Source of the DNA: Acanthopleura granulata
Lineage: Eukaryota; Mollusca; Polyplacophora; Chitonida; Chitonidae
Length of the DNA: 64,000 bases
Direction: 5' to 3'
Assembly (NCBI GenBank): GCA_016165875.1
Contig: JABBOT010000082.1
Location: 6,065,168 to 6,129,167 of the forward strand
The translations under genes and the position numbers were made by a program. Shown here in pieces: positions 35,935 to 48,484 of the stretch. The notes beneath the pieces are model-generated. The model ran no database searches. It was not told the origin of the DNA and saw only the letters and a list, made by a program, of their open reading frames with translations. The stretch's first letter is position 1. The number at the start of each line of letters is the position of its first letter.

Positions 35935-37593
35935 TTATGAAGGCATGGTACAATACCTCACATGATGCCTCAGCAGAACTGGCCGATTGAATTCTTTTCC
36001 ACACCGTCCACAGATGTGAACAGGTGCAGGTGAACCCATGTGTCGTGTCTCCTTGTGAGAATACAAGTGATATTTGAGGTTACAAGGTCGATCAAATGCC
36101 TTGTCGCATACTTCGCAACGAAATGCTTTCTTTTTGGGTGAGAGTGCGCCAGCGATCAAACCAGAAGTTCTCATAGATCCCTTCATGGGGGATTTGCTCC
36201 TCAGGGGGCTCTCTTGGACTATTTCATGAGCCGTCAGCATGTGTCTGCGGAGAAAGTACGGCCTGTGGAACGAGCGGTCACAAATGCTGCAGGTGTGAAG
36301 AGGGGGCGGCACGCCCAGGTGCTTGGTTTCTTCATGCGAGTACAGGTGATATTTGAGGTTGCAGGGACGATCAAATGTCCGGTCACACACTTGGCACTCA
36401 TACTCGTACAACTTGGGAATAGTCCCCTTGGGCGATCTGTCGGAGGCCTCCTTACTCTCGTCATCTGCGGAATCATAGTCGTTATCCAAGGCATAGTTGC
36501 TGGTCTCGTGGGTGGTCATGTGTTTCTGCAATGTACCTGTCTTGGTGAAGTTTTTATAGCAGATGTTACACTGGAAGCTTTTCTTCTTCTTTTTGGAAAC
36601 TTTTTCGTTTTTCCGTCCACCTTTTTTCTTGCCAGAGTTTTCTCCCTTGTGGGACTTCAAGTGTTTGTTAAGGCGACCTTCCTGACTGAATGCCTTGAAG
36701 CAAATTCCACAGAGGTATGTTTTGACTGGCTGCCGATCGCCCTCCATGCTGGAAGACATCTCTGCATTGCGTCCTCCATCTTGTTCTGACTCCAGCAGCT
36801 GCTTCAGCTTGGCACGAGCATCGAGTGTCGAGTGGGTTGGCACAAAGGAGTAACTATCATCATGTAATTGCATGTGTTTGTTGAGTTTTGTCACCTTGCT
36901 AAAACCCTTGTGGCACACAGTACACATAAAAGGTTTCCTGGACTGTGCAGGGGAATCTCCTTCACCAGTGGTGGACTGCCGACTGAGGGCATGCAGCCCA
37001 GCCTTGGTGAAGTACCCAAGATCCTGCTCTCTGGCTTCCAGGCGTTTCTTGAGTCGATCAGCTGTCTCTTGGAACATTCTGGACAAAGGTTTCTCTTCGA
37101 CAGAATCATTTTTCTCATTGCTGTTTCCAGCGTCACCGTCGTAATTCTCCACTTTAGCATATTGGTGCATAAAAGCATTGGAATCAGTGTCTATATCTTC
37201 ATTGGAATCCAGGTCTTCCGCAACTTCTTCACAAGACACATCAACTTCCTGTTGCACCTCACCAGAATGGTCCATAGCGATTTCCTCGTAGGCCCCTACC
37301 ACTGGGAAAATCTTCACCACTATCTCCTCTTTGCCAGCCTCGGTGTCTTGTATGACCACGTGAGTTTCTGGCTCAGGAACGCTTCCTTCCACCACCTCCT
37401 CCTCTCCAACTTCCACCTCGCAAACATCAGTAGGGTCTGGGCCTATCTCCACTTCTACTGGCATTTCTTCCACCATTTGTGATTCTCCCACTACCTCAGT
37501 TTCCCCAACCACAGGTGTTTCCTCAAAGTGGTAGGAGATTGTTTCACTGTTTTCATTTTTAATCACATACATGCTCACTTCACCTTCTTCCAT
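35935..37593 (-). CDS. Seven-finger C2H2 zinc finger protein with acidic N-terminus
   Basis: One long exon. The frame is open to 37641, but an acceptor (TTTTTTAAGAACAG) lies at about 37621, so ATG 37593 (MEEGEVSMYV) is the first start inside the exon. From there the product is 552 residues. Residues 1 to about 130 are Glu/Val-rich and acidic. Then come a basic helix-like stretch (ADRLKKRLEAREQ), finger 1 (CTVCHKGF), finger 2 (CGICFKAF), a KKKKK nuclear-signal candidate, finger 3 (CNICYKNF) and fingers 4-7. Fingers 4-5 and 6-7 are an internal duplication sharing FDRPCNLKYHLYSH. The last finger ends ...HHVRYC, a C2HC variant. A nuclear DNA-binding regulator is likely (family knowledge); partners unknown. 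Confidence 0.88.
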   Translation of the reverse strand: MEEGEVSMYVIKNENSETISYHFEETPVVGETEVVGESQMVEEMPVEVEIGPDPTDVCEVEVGEEEVVEGSVPEPETHVVIQDTEAGKEEIVVKIFPVVGAYEEIAMDHSGEVQQEVDVSCEEVAEDLDSNEDIDTDSNAFMHQYAKVENYDGDAGNSNEKNDSVEEKPLSRMFQETADRLKKRLEAREQDLGYFTKAGLHALSRQSTTGEGDSPAQSRKPFMCTVCHKGFSKVTKLNKHMQLHDDSYSFVPTHSTLDARAKLKQLLESEQDGGRNAEMSSSMEGDRQPVKTYLCGICFKAFSQEGRLNKHLKSHKGENSGKKKGGRKNEKVSKKKKKSFQCNICYKNFTKTGTLQKHMTTHETSNYALDNDYDSADDESKEASDRSPKGTIPKLYEYECQVCDRTFDRPCNLKYHLYSHEETKHLGVPPPLHTCSICDRSFHRPYFLRRHMLTAHEIVQESPLRSKSPMKGSMRTSGLIAGALSPKKKAFRCEVCDKAFDRPCNLKYHLYSHKETRHMGSPAPVHICGRCGKEFNRPVLLRHHVRYCTMPS

Positions 37594-37641
37594 TTTCTCT
37601 TTCTTCACACCTGGCCACCTGTTCTTAAAAAACAAAAACAA

Positions 37642-38358
37642 ATTAAAGCATTAGAAAACCATTATTAGATCAAGTGCTCACATTCATTAAATTCAGAAAC
37701 ATTAATTTGATATGCTTCAAGAGAATATGTGTACTTTGACTTTTTTGAAGTTTGCAACCTTTAACAGATGCTTTTCTAAGTTCACTGATGTTACTATTCA
37801 AGAATATTTCGTTTGTCCAACAAGAGTCCAGTACTTAAAACCACCATCAATAGTTGGTGGTCTTAAATATGCTGGACATAAAAGTGCAGTCTATCCAACA
37901 ATATCTGCATTAAACAAAAACATGATACTGCATGACCTGCCCTGTTGGCATAGAGCCGTGGTCTACCACCTGACAAAACAAGGAAAATTTAGTGCTGAAA
38001 CTTAAAACTTGTGAGTAAGTCAAATGTCCCGTATGGTTAGCTCTTAAGGACCAGCAACATATTTTCTCTTTTTTTCTTGAAGTCACATGGCACATACTAC
38101 CTGACTAATATAGACAATAAACTAAGTAAGAGACTCACAGCATTTTTATCAGTGAAATGCAATGCAAACGCTACCTGAACATTACAAATGGGCAATGTCT
38201 ATGTTGTACTGGATGGATTTCACCTGTGAGTATTAAGATAAATGTTTCCTTGTGTGTAACAGTAACATAAACGACTGTTTCTTGGCTTCTTGTTGGAGCT
38301 CTTACGGACAAGCAACTTTTTTCTTTTTTTTCTTCAAGTAAAATGGCACATGCTACCT
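37642..38358. other. 5' intron or flank of the seven-finger gene
   Basis: No coding exon seen. Part of a probable 5' UTR intron. Confidence 0.4.
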
Positions 38359-38368
38359 GACTAATATA

Positions 38369-38514
38369 TTTATTTATTTATTTATTTGATTGGTGTTATA
38401 CGCCGTACTCAAGAATATTTCACGTATACGATGGCGGCCAGCATTATTGTGGGAGGAAACCGGGAAGAGCCTGGGGAAACCCACGACCATCCGCAAGTTA
38501 CTGACAGACCATCC
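38369..38514 (-). mobile_element. SINE, 5'-truncated, with target-site duplication
   Basis: (TTTA)n tail, TTTGATTGGTGTTATACGCC and GGAAACCGGGAAGAGCC. Flanked by GACTAATATA at 38359-38368 and 38515-38524. The head is missing, consistent with incomplete reverse transcription. Confidence 0.88.
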
Positions 38515-38524
38515 GACTAATATA

Positions 38525-40139
38525 AGCAATGCTAATAATCTGAACAATTCTGGATGAACAAGAATAAAATCTTTATGTCAAGTATTATAAAACTCTTAAA
38601 AATGTATATACTAATTTGAAGTGATGGCCCTGAAACACACCAGAATTAGTATGCTGTCTGTTGACATATAAAGTATGCAACCAGTAGGATTTCTTCCAAT
38701 GCTAATCAACGCCTCACCAGCACTCTGGATTCACAGCCACCTCAACATTACAAATGGGCAATGTCTATGAACCATGCATTAAAGTGTGCAACACACATGT
38801 AGAATTTTCAACACTAATCATTTGTTATTGTTTCTTAATTATAGAGGAGGTATGTTTGTCCACATGTGGACTTGCATGTATGAACTAGTCCATCTAAACA
38901 ACTCCAGATTCTGACATTCATCACCCAAACTCAACAAAATTGCCCCAGATTTCCAAACTTGCAGTCAGTGGACACAAGTGGCAACTCACCTCTTCTGCCC
39001 ATTTGTATGTCATTTTCCTGTTGAATGTCGAATACTATCTTTTTAATTTCCTACCCATGAAACAAAATAATTTGCTGTGCAAACTTATGATGTAAACAAC
39101 TACCCTCCCTTGACCATCACCTTGAAAAGTGATGTTCAACTACTTTTGGTCCTGAAATGTAACTAGTTCTAGCACAACCACGAGCATCCTTGGAATTTAA
39201 TTTCCAAATACATGTCAGTTGGCGTTAGACGAGCGCGGACCTTGCTGAGAGCACTTCCATCAACTTTGAGTTCAGAAATCTGTGGCGATTTTATTTAGTT
39301 CAGGTGATGAACTCTCTGTAGCGCTGAACGTCGGAATTTTAAAATAATCCACTGAGGCCATGTAAGAGAACAAGAATGCAATGACAGGTGTTTTGACATA
39401 ACTTATCAGGTGTTATAGCAGTGAGTGTCTTTGGCCATAATAAAAACCAAAGTAGATTGACGAAAATTCATTAAAGAATACGCTTTTCACAAAGAACATT
39501 GGAAAAGTGGATCAGCAACAAATGAAGGCACAGCATTGGTTTTTACACATGCCAATAATTTGGGTAGTGGGCGTTTTTACCTACATTCTTTACAAAAGTT
39601 GAAAAGGGGGTATCACTGACTGTACGCCACAAATGTCTTTGAGCATATGAAATAACTAAACCAGTTGAAATAAGCTTTCATGAATTCAGCCCTAATTCAT
39701 GAAAACAGAAGAATGACGTTCTGCCACACGTGTGGGCATCATTGCAATGTTATTTTCACCACGGAATGAAGATTGTCCTAACCTTCCGATCTCCACCTGT
39801 CGACATCGAATGTCGCGTTGTTGTTGTTTCGACATCACAAATTTCGCTACAAAACCAATTCTATTGTGCCCACATATGATTTTACAACTAAACTGAATAT
39901 ACTTTATCCTAACAAAGATACGTCGGTTTTAAAACTGTAACAAAACGGCTCATTTTCGCGTTACAACTTATGTTAGAAACGTGTTCTGTATTCAAAATTT
40001 CATCACTTCGTGAACACGGCGCGCAAATTTGGCCAAAATCGGCTGCATTTACGAGCTTACTAGACAGGATACTGAGCTTAATGACAAGATCTTTTCAGTC
40101 AGAAATCTACTTAAGGGTCTTATCTTACAAATCGCTTAC
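38525..40139. other. Probable 5' UTR intron of the seven-finger gene
   Basis: No coding sequence supported. Confidence 0.35.
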
Positions 40140-40250
40140 CTGTTTCAAGGTTATTTTCTAGTATATAGACAAAAATAAGCTATATTACTTCCAAGTTTTT
40201 CGCTTTGTCCGTCTGACCGACTAAGCTTCACGCCTCAACAGGAAGCACAG
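40140..40250 (-). promoter_or_regulatory. Candidate 5' UTR exon and promoter of the seven-finger gene
   Basis: The minus strand has a good donor, AAACAG|GTAAGC, at 40140. The upstream side has several CpGs, an ETS-like CAGGAAGC on the plus strand, and no ATG before the donor. It would splice to the acceptor near 37621. Placement is inference. Confidence 0.3.
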
Positions 40251-40886
40251 TCGCGCTGCTACGGGATACGTTAACAGCGATATAAAAAGCGACGAAAACG
40301 GACTTTTCTTCCAGTGTTTACAATTTATAATTTACAAATTTAATTTCACGGCATTATTGTACTATTTCTAACTGTAAACATAATTAAAGAGAACGGTATA
40401 GCTCCTTTCTATATTTATCCAACAAGACTAGATATAGATCTACTTTTTCAATGTAGTGATAGACGGAGAGCTACAGAGTTGAAGCTAACGAAATTGGGCG
40501 GGTGACCTAGCTGCTCAGACACGGAGGCTGGTTTAAACATTATTGAAAAAAAAAAGCAAGGGCCTACCGTTCAATAAAAATGCCTATTTCAATAAAGCTA
40601 TGTCTTGCAGGCCTTTCAAGGTAAAGCTATTTAGCAGTACGTACATGAACATGTATATGGTATACCTGTAATCAATATAATGCTCTTTATCATTTTTCTG
40701 TTGTTCATATCTCTTCATTACGAACTTTAGTACTGCAATACCTTTATTAAATATGTCAGTAGTGCCAACAAGCAGACGTTTTTTTTATAGCTTCTTACCT
40801 ATGCTACAAACTTAAATAAATGAATTTGACTTTGGGCTTAATTCAGAAGGACTCAGATGTGTATACAGAATTGATTTGTTTAAAGG
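40251..40886. other. Intergenic, nothing recognised
   Basis: AT-rich, no frame or repeat supported. Confidence 0.4.
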
Positions 40887-41035
40887 GAAAGACCATACAA
40901 AAATGACGTTCTGGTGAGTCAAAACTGCGTTTAATTTGGTGAGAAAAAAATCTAAAAAACGCTTTGAAGGTGTTTTCAAATACAGTTTTCAATGATCTTT
41001 TCTCTCACCATAAGTTCTTTTTTGTGTGGTTCTTT
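40887..41035. mobile_element. MITE-like inverted repeat
   Basis: GAAAGACCATACAAAAATGA at the left is mirrored by the right end (reverse complement GAAAGAACCACACAAAAAAG), with GGTGAG following in both arms. The outer AAAGG resembles the ends of the larger foldback at 50074-50671, so they may be related. Confidence 0.5.
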
Positions 41036-41550
41036 CACGAACGTTATGTATTGAAGAATATTTGACTCCGTAGGATTAACGGTACCACTGCATGCTCACT
41101 GATAATTTAACATTTAGTTATGTTTGCGAAGAGAAATGCTCTACCAGGTTATGGGGTAATTATGATATGCATGGCGGAGGAGGAGGTGATACATGCATCT
41201 CAAGAAACGCTGCAAGTATGCACGGCTCAGTTATTGACCGGTTACAGACTACATCGCCATCTGACTTTAACAGGTGACGACCTGGTTAAATGAGAGACTA
41301 ACACTACGCCACAGACCTATAACCGCCGCAGCTCAGTGATGTTACTGTTACAAGTTTTAGCGTACTCGTAAATGTAGTTGATGCGTCCTGTTGTAATGGA
41401 CAGATGCCACCGGCGAATATTGAGATCAATGTTTCCGTGTGTGTAACAGTGTAACGGTTTCTTGGCCTCTTATTGGGGCTTTGTCCAACTGGGAGTTCCT
41501 CGCCCGGCCGCCACCCCGACACCAGCTTTGGGCGCTATAGGCACTGCAAC

Positions 41551-41668
41551 ATGGGGAAGCTGGGAGCTTTCAGCATCTCGTTCTTCAAGCCCGAGCGAGT
41601 GTACACGTCTGGGGAGGTCATAGCTGGACAAGTTCTCGTGCATCTCAACGAGGACATGAAAATGAGAG
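41551..41668 (+). CDS. ARRDC exon 1
   Basis: ATGGGGAAGCTGGG to donor GAGAG|GTAGGG, 39 codons plus one base. Encodes the first strands of the N-arrestin fold (FFKPERVYTSGEVIAG). Intact. Confidence 0.75.
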
Positions 41669-41750
41669 GTAGGGCAGTTCGCTTTTGCCACATTCCCAAT
41701 GTGAATATATATTTATATATGTGTGTGGGCTGTTTAAGAGAACGCCATAC

Positions 41751-41980
41751 ACTTATAAGCCGAATCACCATTGGACCCGTCTCGGGAGATTAACGCTGTT
41801 TGGGTTAACGCTGACATGAGTTAATACAACAACAACAACATTCTAAGATATGGCGATTACTGGAAATCACGTCTTTGTAGCGTTATTTTGCGTTAGTTTG
41901 CGAGAGCACCCACTCATGTCTCGCCCATACAGCGTTAATCTCGTGAGACACCTCCATTGCCGATTCGGTTTATAATAAGT
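41751..41980. mobile_element. Foldback MITE, family A, copy 2
   Basis: Left end ACTTATAAGCCGAATC, right end GATTCGGTTTATAATAAGT. The inner arms GAGATTAACGCTGT and ACAGCGTTAATCTC pair. Shares the CCGAATCGGCATT, GTCTCG and CAACAACAAC loop features with copy 1 at 14801-15003. Lies in ARRDC intron 1. Confidence 0.75.
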
Positions 41981-43320
41981 ATTTGTACGACATGTACATG
42001 TACATCGTATTCAGCACTGGTGCATCGTTGCACACAGTATGCAGCCTCTGCATGTACCGCTACTACAGCTTTCTGAGAGACTGCAGTTTCAATCCTGTCA
42101 GCGGTCCACTACTTTCAACTTGCACTATAAGCTCATAATATGAAATGTGGTGCTACCACTAAGCCCGCGCAGCAAATAGTCAGCAATCTCCGTGCATAAA
42201 ATTAATCTTCGAGCTTGGTCTGGCAGGTGCTTGTAGGTCACATGATCAAGAGATTTCACGAGATTTAGTTTCAATATGGCGGTACCTTGTGAACCTGGCT
42301 AAAAAATGATGAAAATCTGTCATTTAACAACGATTCAGGTACTTATTTGTGTTTTATTCAATGCTAACATAGAAACAAGAAGTCATAGGACAAATTAGCC
42401 ACAGGAATTGTTATGTTTGACACTTTGTAAGTGACTGGGGAATGACTTTTCAGTTGTCACTCAAAAGTTGACCTCTTCATTTTGCGAGACAGTAATCGGG
42501 ATTCACAGACAGATTTGTCCACATCTCATGCTGTTTTGCCCACTTTGCGTCCTGCTGCTATAATTGCAGGTCATGTACGAATGTCGTTTAGATTATAATG
42601 AGACACAGTGGCAGTGATACAGAAATGAAATGAAATCGGTGTTTCACCTGAAGCAATATCTGGTCCTATGGATCATGAATATGCTTCAGTATGAAATATA
42701 TTTACAAATAAAAGCCGAGGTCATGTTGAGAGATTAAAGTTTGATTTGATTTGAGTTTTATTCACCAAGTACATATAATATTTGCACTTGACAGTGTGAT
42801 CTATATACGGCAGGAATAAAGCTCCAAGGAGCTTGCTCTGTCCCTTACAAAAGTCAAAGAATTTAAACTATGATCGCAGACATTGTGCTGGCAAAAGAAT
42901 CTGAGCAGATCAATTTAAATTAAACAAAAACATAGGGATACATTTCTGCACAACAAGTACATGTATCGAGCATTAAATTAAATATAATGATTACATGTAA
43001 GTAGGTGGGATTTTAATTTGCCTTTGAACAAGGACAGTGACTCAATACATTGAAATTCTACTGACAGTTTGTTAGATTCCCTAGGCGCTAGTGATGCATA
43101 TAAATAAGATGAAAAATTTGACATATGAATTGGTCTAACAAAATCAATTAAATGACCTGCCTCATGGTGTTGTGATGATGTATCCTAGTACGTTTAACAA
43201 GGTATTGAGTAAAAGTTGAGGGAGTCCATCATATAGAATATATGCGCCAGTAATGAATTGGAATGCCTAATTACTGTATTTCACCCAATGATTAGCATAT
43301 CAAAATGCACTCCCAGAAGT
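41981..43320. other. ARRDC intron 1, first part
   Basis: No gene recognised. Includes TACATGTACATG motifs near 41995. Confidence 0.4.
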
Positions 43321-43588
43321 GGGGGGGGCCTTCGTGACTCAATCAGTTAGCGCGCTAACGCAGTGCAATGACCGAAGCCTCCCACCAATGCGGCTGCTGT
43401 GAGTTCAAGCCCAGGTCATGCTGGCTTCCTCTTCGGCCGTATGTGGGAAGGTCTGCCAGCAACCTGCGGATGGTCGTGGGTTTCCCCTGGGCTCTGCGTG
43501 GTTTCCTCCCACCATAATGCTGGCTGCCATTGTATAAGTGAAATATTCTTGAGTACGGCGTAAAACACCAATCAAATAAATAAATAAA
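43321..43588 (+). mobile_element. Full-length SINE with target-site duplication
   Basis: Flanked by CACTCCCAGAAGT (43308-43320) and CACTTCCAGAAGT (43589-43601). The head GTTAGCGCGCTAACGCAGTG shows the tRNA-like box A region. Tail (AAAT)n. Confidence 0.92.
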
Positions 43589-43601
43589 CACTTCCAGAAG
43601 T

Positions 43602-44859
43602 ACATCAAAGCCTTAAAATGATATCTTTGATGTCCACAATTTAGTTTTTTTGGTAAAAAATTAATCCAATTTCACAAAAACCTCTTAAGTGGTCCTAAAA
43701 GTTGGATGAATTAATTAGAATCAAGCAAAATGTGTCAGTTGAAAAGTGCTAGATTTAATGTAAATTACAGTGACTGAGATAAAGGGTAGCTAAGCACCTG
43801 GATAGAGGGGATGAAAGTGATTGTGATACATATTGCCATGTAGCAAGTACATGTATGGATAAATGAGAGAGTACTGTAGCATAATAAATGGTATATGTAA
43901 ATAAATCTTGAATAACCGCATTTGTGCAGGGTGCTTTAAATTGTAGCCCAAGTGAAATTATACTTAAAGCTTTCTTAGGCATGTATCTATGACCACCACT
44001 CTGGTAGAGGGGCAGCAGTCACACTTGTATTGTTCCCTCATCTTGTGTGTCCTTGCTATAACAGTATAGACCTGTAACTCATGTAGTCTCTCAAAACTGC
44101 ATATATGTTCCACATTACTCGGTGCCTTTTTTTCATCTCCAAACACCAGAGCTGTTTATTTGTGCACTTGGAGATTGGCCTATTAATACAGTGTTAATAA
44201 AATTAATAACTTCATACATGTACATGTATGTTACACATGTACATATATGATAAAGTTTAAAGCAGTGTGTTCATTATGTAATTCCATGTAATGCCAGTTA
44301 ATTGTAGGTCTCTGTAGATATGATTTAGTATGTACTTGGTGAGTGGGATCGCTGTATGTCAAGTAATCCGTACCTGCAGGTAAATGTATCAGGTCAGCTA
44401 ACTGCCGCACAGACATGCTGATTTCTGACATGGGCATGGGCTTAGACTCCTTATGCAATCAGGTTGGAGGCTCAAACCAATGTATCCACAAGTATACAGG
44501 CAGGCCATAGTCAGCATTTGGAAAAGCAACATTCAGAAAAAACAACACACATGGGACAGATAAGGGCAGGTAAGGAATTTATGACTAAAACCAGATGTTA
44601 AGCTGACTTGCTTTCATATGGGAAATAGTTTTTGTGGGCCTTAATGCTTGGATCTTAGTTGAGAAAAGATATTTTCCCTTCTGTAGATCATGTCAAGAAA
44701 AATCCGAGTGAAACGATAGAGATGCACAAATGTAATTAGTAAAAAAAGTAAACTTCTTGGGTAACATTTGTCTGAGGTAAAACATTGTAATGATGGTGTA
44801 CATTTTTTGTATGCCTGCTTCAAAGAAAATGGACAAGTTAAGTTATGGCATTGACCGTC
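43602..44859. other. ARRDC intron 1, middle
   Basis: No gene supported. Short frames only. Confidence 0.4.
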
Positions 44860-45220
44860 TGTCTGTCTATCTGTCCATCTGTCCCCACTGCCTTGTCTGC
44901 GCCATAACTTTTCAACAATTTTGTAGAAGCGTATACTTTGCATAAATGTTCCGTAGACCAGGAGGGTGTGTCATGACCCTGAGCCAAGGTCACTATAGCA
45001 CATAATCCTCATCGCCTTTATCCGGGTCATAACTTCTTAATGACAACTTTGTAGAAGCTTATATTTTGCATTAATGTTTCTTTGGCCACGAGGGTGTGTC
45101 ATGACCTTGAGCCTAGGTCATTAGTTCAAGGTCAAGGTCACCATAGTACTTTAAGCTAAAATTTTGCCATAAAGCCATAACTTAAGACAATAACTTTACA
45201 GAAGTTATCAAGTCTGCATC
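44860..45220. repeat. Three-copy tandem repeat, about 125-140 bp
   Basis: CCATAACTT..., TTTGTAGAAGC(G/T)TATA(C/T)TTTGCAT and GAGGGTGTGTCATGACC occur in order near 44900 and 45028. A weaker third copy lies near 45173. A GTCTGTCTATCTGTCC simple tract precedes it. Confidence 0.65.
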
Positions 45221-46591
45221 ATGTTCTTCAGGCTCTATCTTCTCAGGAACTTATGCTTCCACAAACATTACAAATGTAACTCGTGACCACAGCTTATATT
45301 GGGATCTTCACCTCTTCACTTGCTGCTCGATTAGGGTTAGCAAACCAACAATTTGCTGTGGACATATGAAGTGCCCGTTTACCGGTGCCCTGTTTTGTGT
45401 GTTGCAAAAATAATTTTTCCTCAGTTATGGAAATATGAGATATTGTTGCATTTTGTCTGCCAGCAAAGATAAAATTTTTTAAAATTCTAAAGAATTTTTG
45501 AGAAAATCTGTATTTCTAAGGGGAGAAATTTCTTTAAATAGAAACCTTTATTAAAAGAAGAGTCAAGAAATAATGAACATTACTGTTACAAGTCATATAA
45601 AAGCTGCCCTATTTTTGTTATCCATGTGCAAAACTTTCACATCATTGCTGTTTTGTGGAAAACATTAAATAATTTGTGTGTCTTAGTTGGTTTTGCAAAG
45701 GCAGGCATATTCAGGGCCATGGTCAATGAGTATGATGTACTGAGAGAACCAATACACTCTTCAAACTCCTCACAACGCTATTTTGCGAATATGCAAAAAA
45801 ATAGAAAAAAAAAAACACTGACGGGCAGGCTGTTTGAGGACGAGGTCGCAGGGAGGGTTCTCAAACAGTCGACCCAGCTGTTTTTGTTGCATATATCTAT
45901 GGCATTTTGGCAAAAATGTCAAACTTTTTTTATTTCCTTGCAAACACATCAGAAGTTTACGGGAAAACGTTTATAATAAATACATATTTTTTACCTGGTT
46001 ATTTGGCAAAGTAATGGAGCTATAACCCCCTCAACTTTGTCAAGTTGTACCAGTTTGGCATTTTCCTAATGTGTCATACCATTGTAAGCACAAGAAGGGC
46101 CACAGACGATCACAAAAAAGATCAGATTTTATCTTACCTGAAAGCAAGAAAATTTATACCTTTTCTCTGTACATCATATACTGGATATGTCCGAAAAGGT
46201 CTCCTAATATTGATTTTTTTGTGTATGAACTTTTTCATTAAACTTGATTTGTTGTGACAACTACTCATTCAACCTTTATTTGGACAATTCTAAGTATCAC
46301 ATGGAAGGTTGACGGTTATTGCCTGCAAGAGAAACTTGCATGCTTCACTCATTTTGGGCTAGATGCTCGTCTAGGCCTCCAGGGTTAAACATTATACTGA
46401 TGTAATAAAATGTTATTTTAAAGACAGAGAAAAGGGAAAAACTTAAAAAGTTACTATTAATCAAATGAAGTAAGTGTGATGTAAAATGTCAACTCCTGAA
46501 TATTAATTTGTGTGTCTGTCATTAGTTAGAAATCGCTAAAAATCCACTGCGGTATTAACATTTGTTTGCATTGAGAAAGAAGGCTCCTGAG
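45221..46591. other. ARRDC intron 1, third part
   Basis: A 116-codon frame (45626-45976) shows no domain and is not called. Confidence 0.4.
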
Positions 46592-46911
46592 TCCACACAA
46601 GCCGTGGTCCACACAAGACTGAGCCCACGCAGGCCTTGGCCTACACAAGACTAAGCCCACACAAGCCTTAGGGCGCACAAAATCAACCCCACACAAGACT
46701 TGGTCCCCACAAAGCATGGGCCTACACAAGCCTTGGCACACAAAACCAAGCCCACTCATGACCGAGCCCACACAAGCCTTGGTCCCCACAACACCGGGCC
46801 CACACAACACCAGGCTCAAACAAGACTTGGCCTACACAAGCCTAGGCCCACACAAGACCAAGCCCACACAAGGCTTGGCCTACACAATATCGAGCCAACA
46901 CAAGCCTATGG
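46592..46911. repeat. 16-bp minisatellite, about 20 units
   Basis: Units of the form CCCACACAAGCCTTGG and CCTACACAAGACTAAG alternate, so a 32-bp higher-order unit is visible in places. Long frames on both strands across it come from the repeat. Confidence 0.88.
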
Positions 46912-47767
46912 AGATGGTGCACACAACTTGCAGTTCCTTGTTTACCCACTATGCTAATGATATGAGACAGTGGTAAAGTAAGCAGGGTGTCAGTCGTGGT
47001 CAGGTTTAACAGCTGCAACAACCAGTTATGGACTGACCTTGGTAATAGTTATGGATCCAAAGTAAAATCATAAGCATTGCAATCGAAAATTTATTGATAT
47101 ATTTCAACTTTGTTTAAAATCATGGACAAGAAATTTTCAGTTGTGACATTGTTCAGGTTTGTACTAATTTGGAGGAAACTGGAATGCGTGGCCTGACTAA
47201 ACTACAGCCCTTCACCATGTCATGCCTGTCCTGACCTGAGGCTGCAGGCAAAACAGTGATTGTAGGTTTCAAAGACATGAGTTCATTGGTTCAAGGGCCT
47301 TACAGTCATATCAAACCACCACCAGGGTGTCAGGGTCTGGCCCACAATCAACAGTTTTGAACACAAAAATATCTTGAATTCTGTTGTTGAAATTGTCAAC
47401 AGTCACAGACATTCACTTCTGTGTAATCTTTACTCACACCTAACACAGAACAGTTATTATAGTCTATATCAATGCTGTATCTTAAGTTAGGTGGCGTGAT
47501 GTAATGTGAGCACAATGACGTGTATGTGCTGGCAAGTGTAGAAGTAAATGTTCAGAATTTTTGATAATTATTGTGTGTAATTAGTAACTGAAATTACCAA
47601 CATAAAATAGTTCTTACCTCAGTTTGGTTGCAGATTAAATCATCTATATGAGCTTGGTATATTGTCGAGGTACATGTTCATCCATAAGGTTGACAGTATA
47701 ATGTACAGTAGAGTATTGTTATCGATATGCATACAGAAGGCTGAAGCATTAAATGATGTGACTACAG
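46912..47767. other. ARRDC intron 1, fourth part
   Basis: Nothing recognised. Confidence 0.4.
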
Positions 47768-47778
47768 AAAGTAAGATT

Positions 47779-48035
47779 TATTTTTTTATTTGATTGGTGT
47801 TTTATGTCATACTCAAGAATATTTCACGTATACGACAGCGGCCAGTATTACTGTGGGAGGGAACTGGGCAGAGCCTGGTGGAAACCCACAACCATTCGCA
47901 GGTTGCTTGCAGGCCTTCCCACAAAGAGGTGGAGACAAAGCCAGCATGAGATGGACTTGACCTCTGCATGACTGCATTGGCGAGAGACTTCCAAGTCATT
48001 AGTGCGCTAAGCAACTGAGCCAGGGAGACCCCCAA
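47779..48035 (-). mobile_element. SINE with target-site duplication
   Basis: Flanked by AAAGTAAGATT at 47768-47778 and 48036-48046. Contains TTTGATTGGTGTTTTATGTC and GGGCAGAGCCTGG. Lies about 120 bp upstream of ARRDC exon 2. Confidence 0.88.
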
Positions 48036-48162
48036 AAAGTAAGATTATATAAGACTGATTTACTGGAAAAACTTATGTATGTGAATATTATAACACTAAC
48101 ATAGCAGTGATAACCTTCCACTGTGAAGGTTGTGATTGCAATGTTCAATTCTTCTGTTGCAG

Positions 48163-48285
48163 GTATTCTGATGTCATTCAAGGGAAACAGCCATGTCAAG
48201 TTTGACTAGAGGAACTCAAAAACAACATACACATACAAAGCAACGGAAGACTATTTTGACCAGACTTTTACTTTATTTAAACCAG
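48163..48285 (+). pseudogene. ARRDC exon 2, with in-frame TAG
   Basis: Acceptor CTTCTGTTGCAG, donor ACCAG|GTACTT, 123 nt, phase 1 at both ends. Reads GILMSFKGNSHVKFD, then TAG (48207-48209), then RNSKTTYTYKATEDYF, which matches the family on both sides of the stop. Confidence 0.7.
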
Positions 48286-48484
48286 GTACTTTCTACATGC
48301 TGATTTTCACTGTTTTTACAAAAATGTTCTGAAATGGGTAAAATGATACTTTATGGGGTCTTTATGCATAGTTTAGTTTGGTTTGGTTTGGTATGTTTAT
48401 AGCCAGTAAACATTATACAATACCAGAATATTGCACTTAACTTCTTGACATCACTGTGTTTTCATTTAGCATGTTAAACCTTGG

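Noticed and set aside
36214..37482. Plus-strand frames of 191 and 204 codons
   Set aside because: Shadows of the seven-finger gene on the other strand.
43321..43400. tRNA gene
   Set aside because: The tRNA-like box A/B region is the SINE head; no clover-leaf closing or separate tRNA was found.
46526..46976. Three frames of 85-97 codons rich in His, Thr, Pro or Gly
   Set aside because: By-products of the 16-bp minisatellite.
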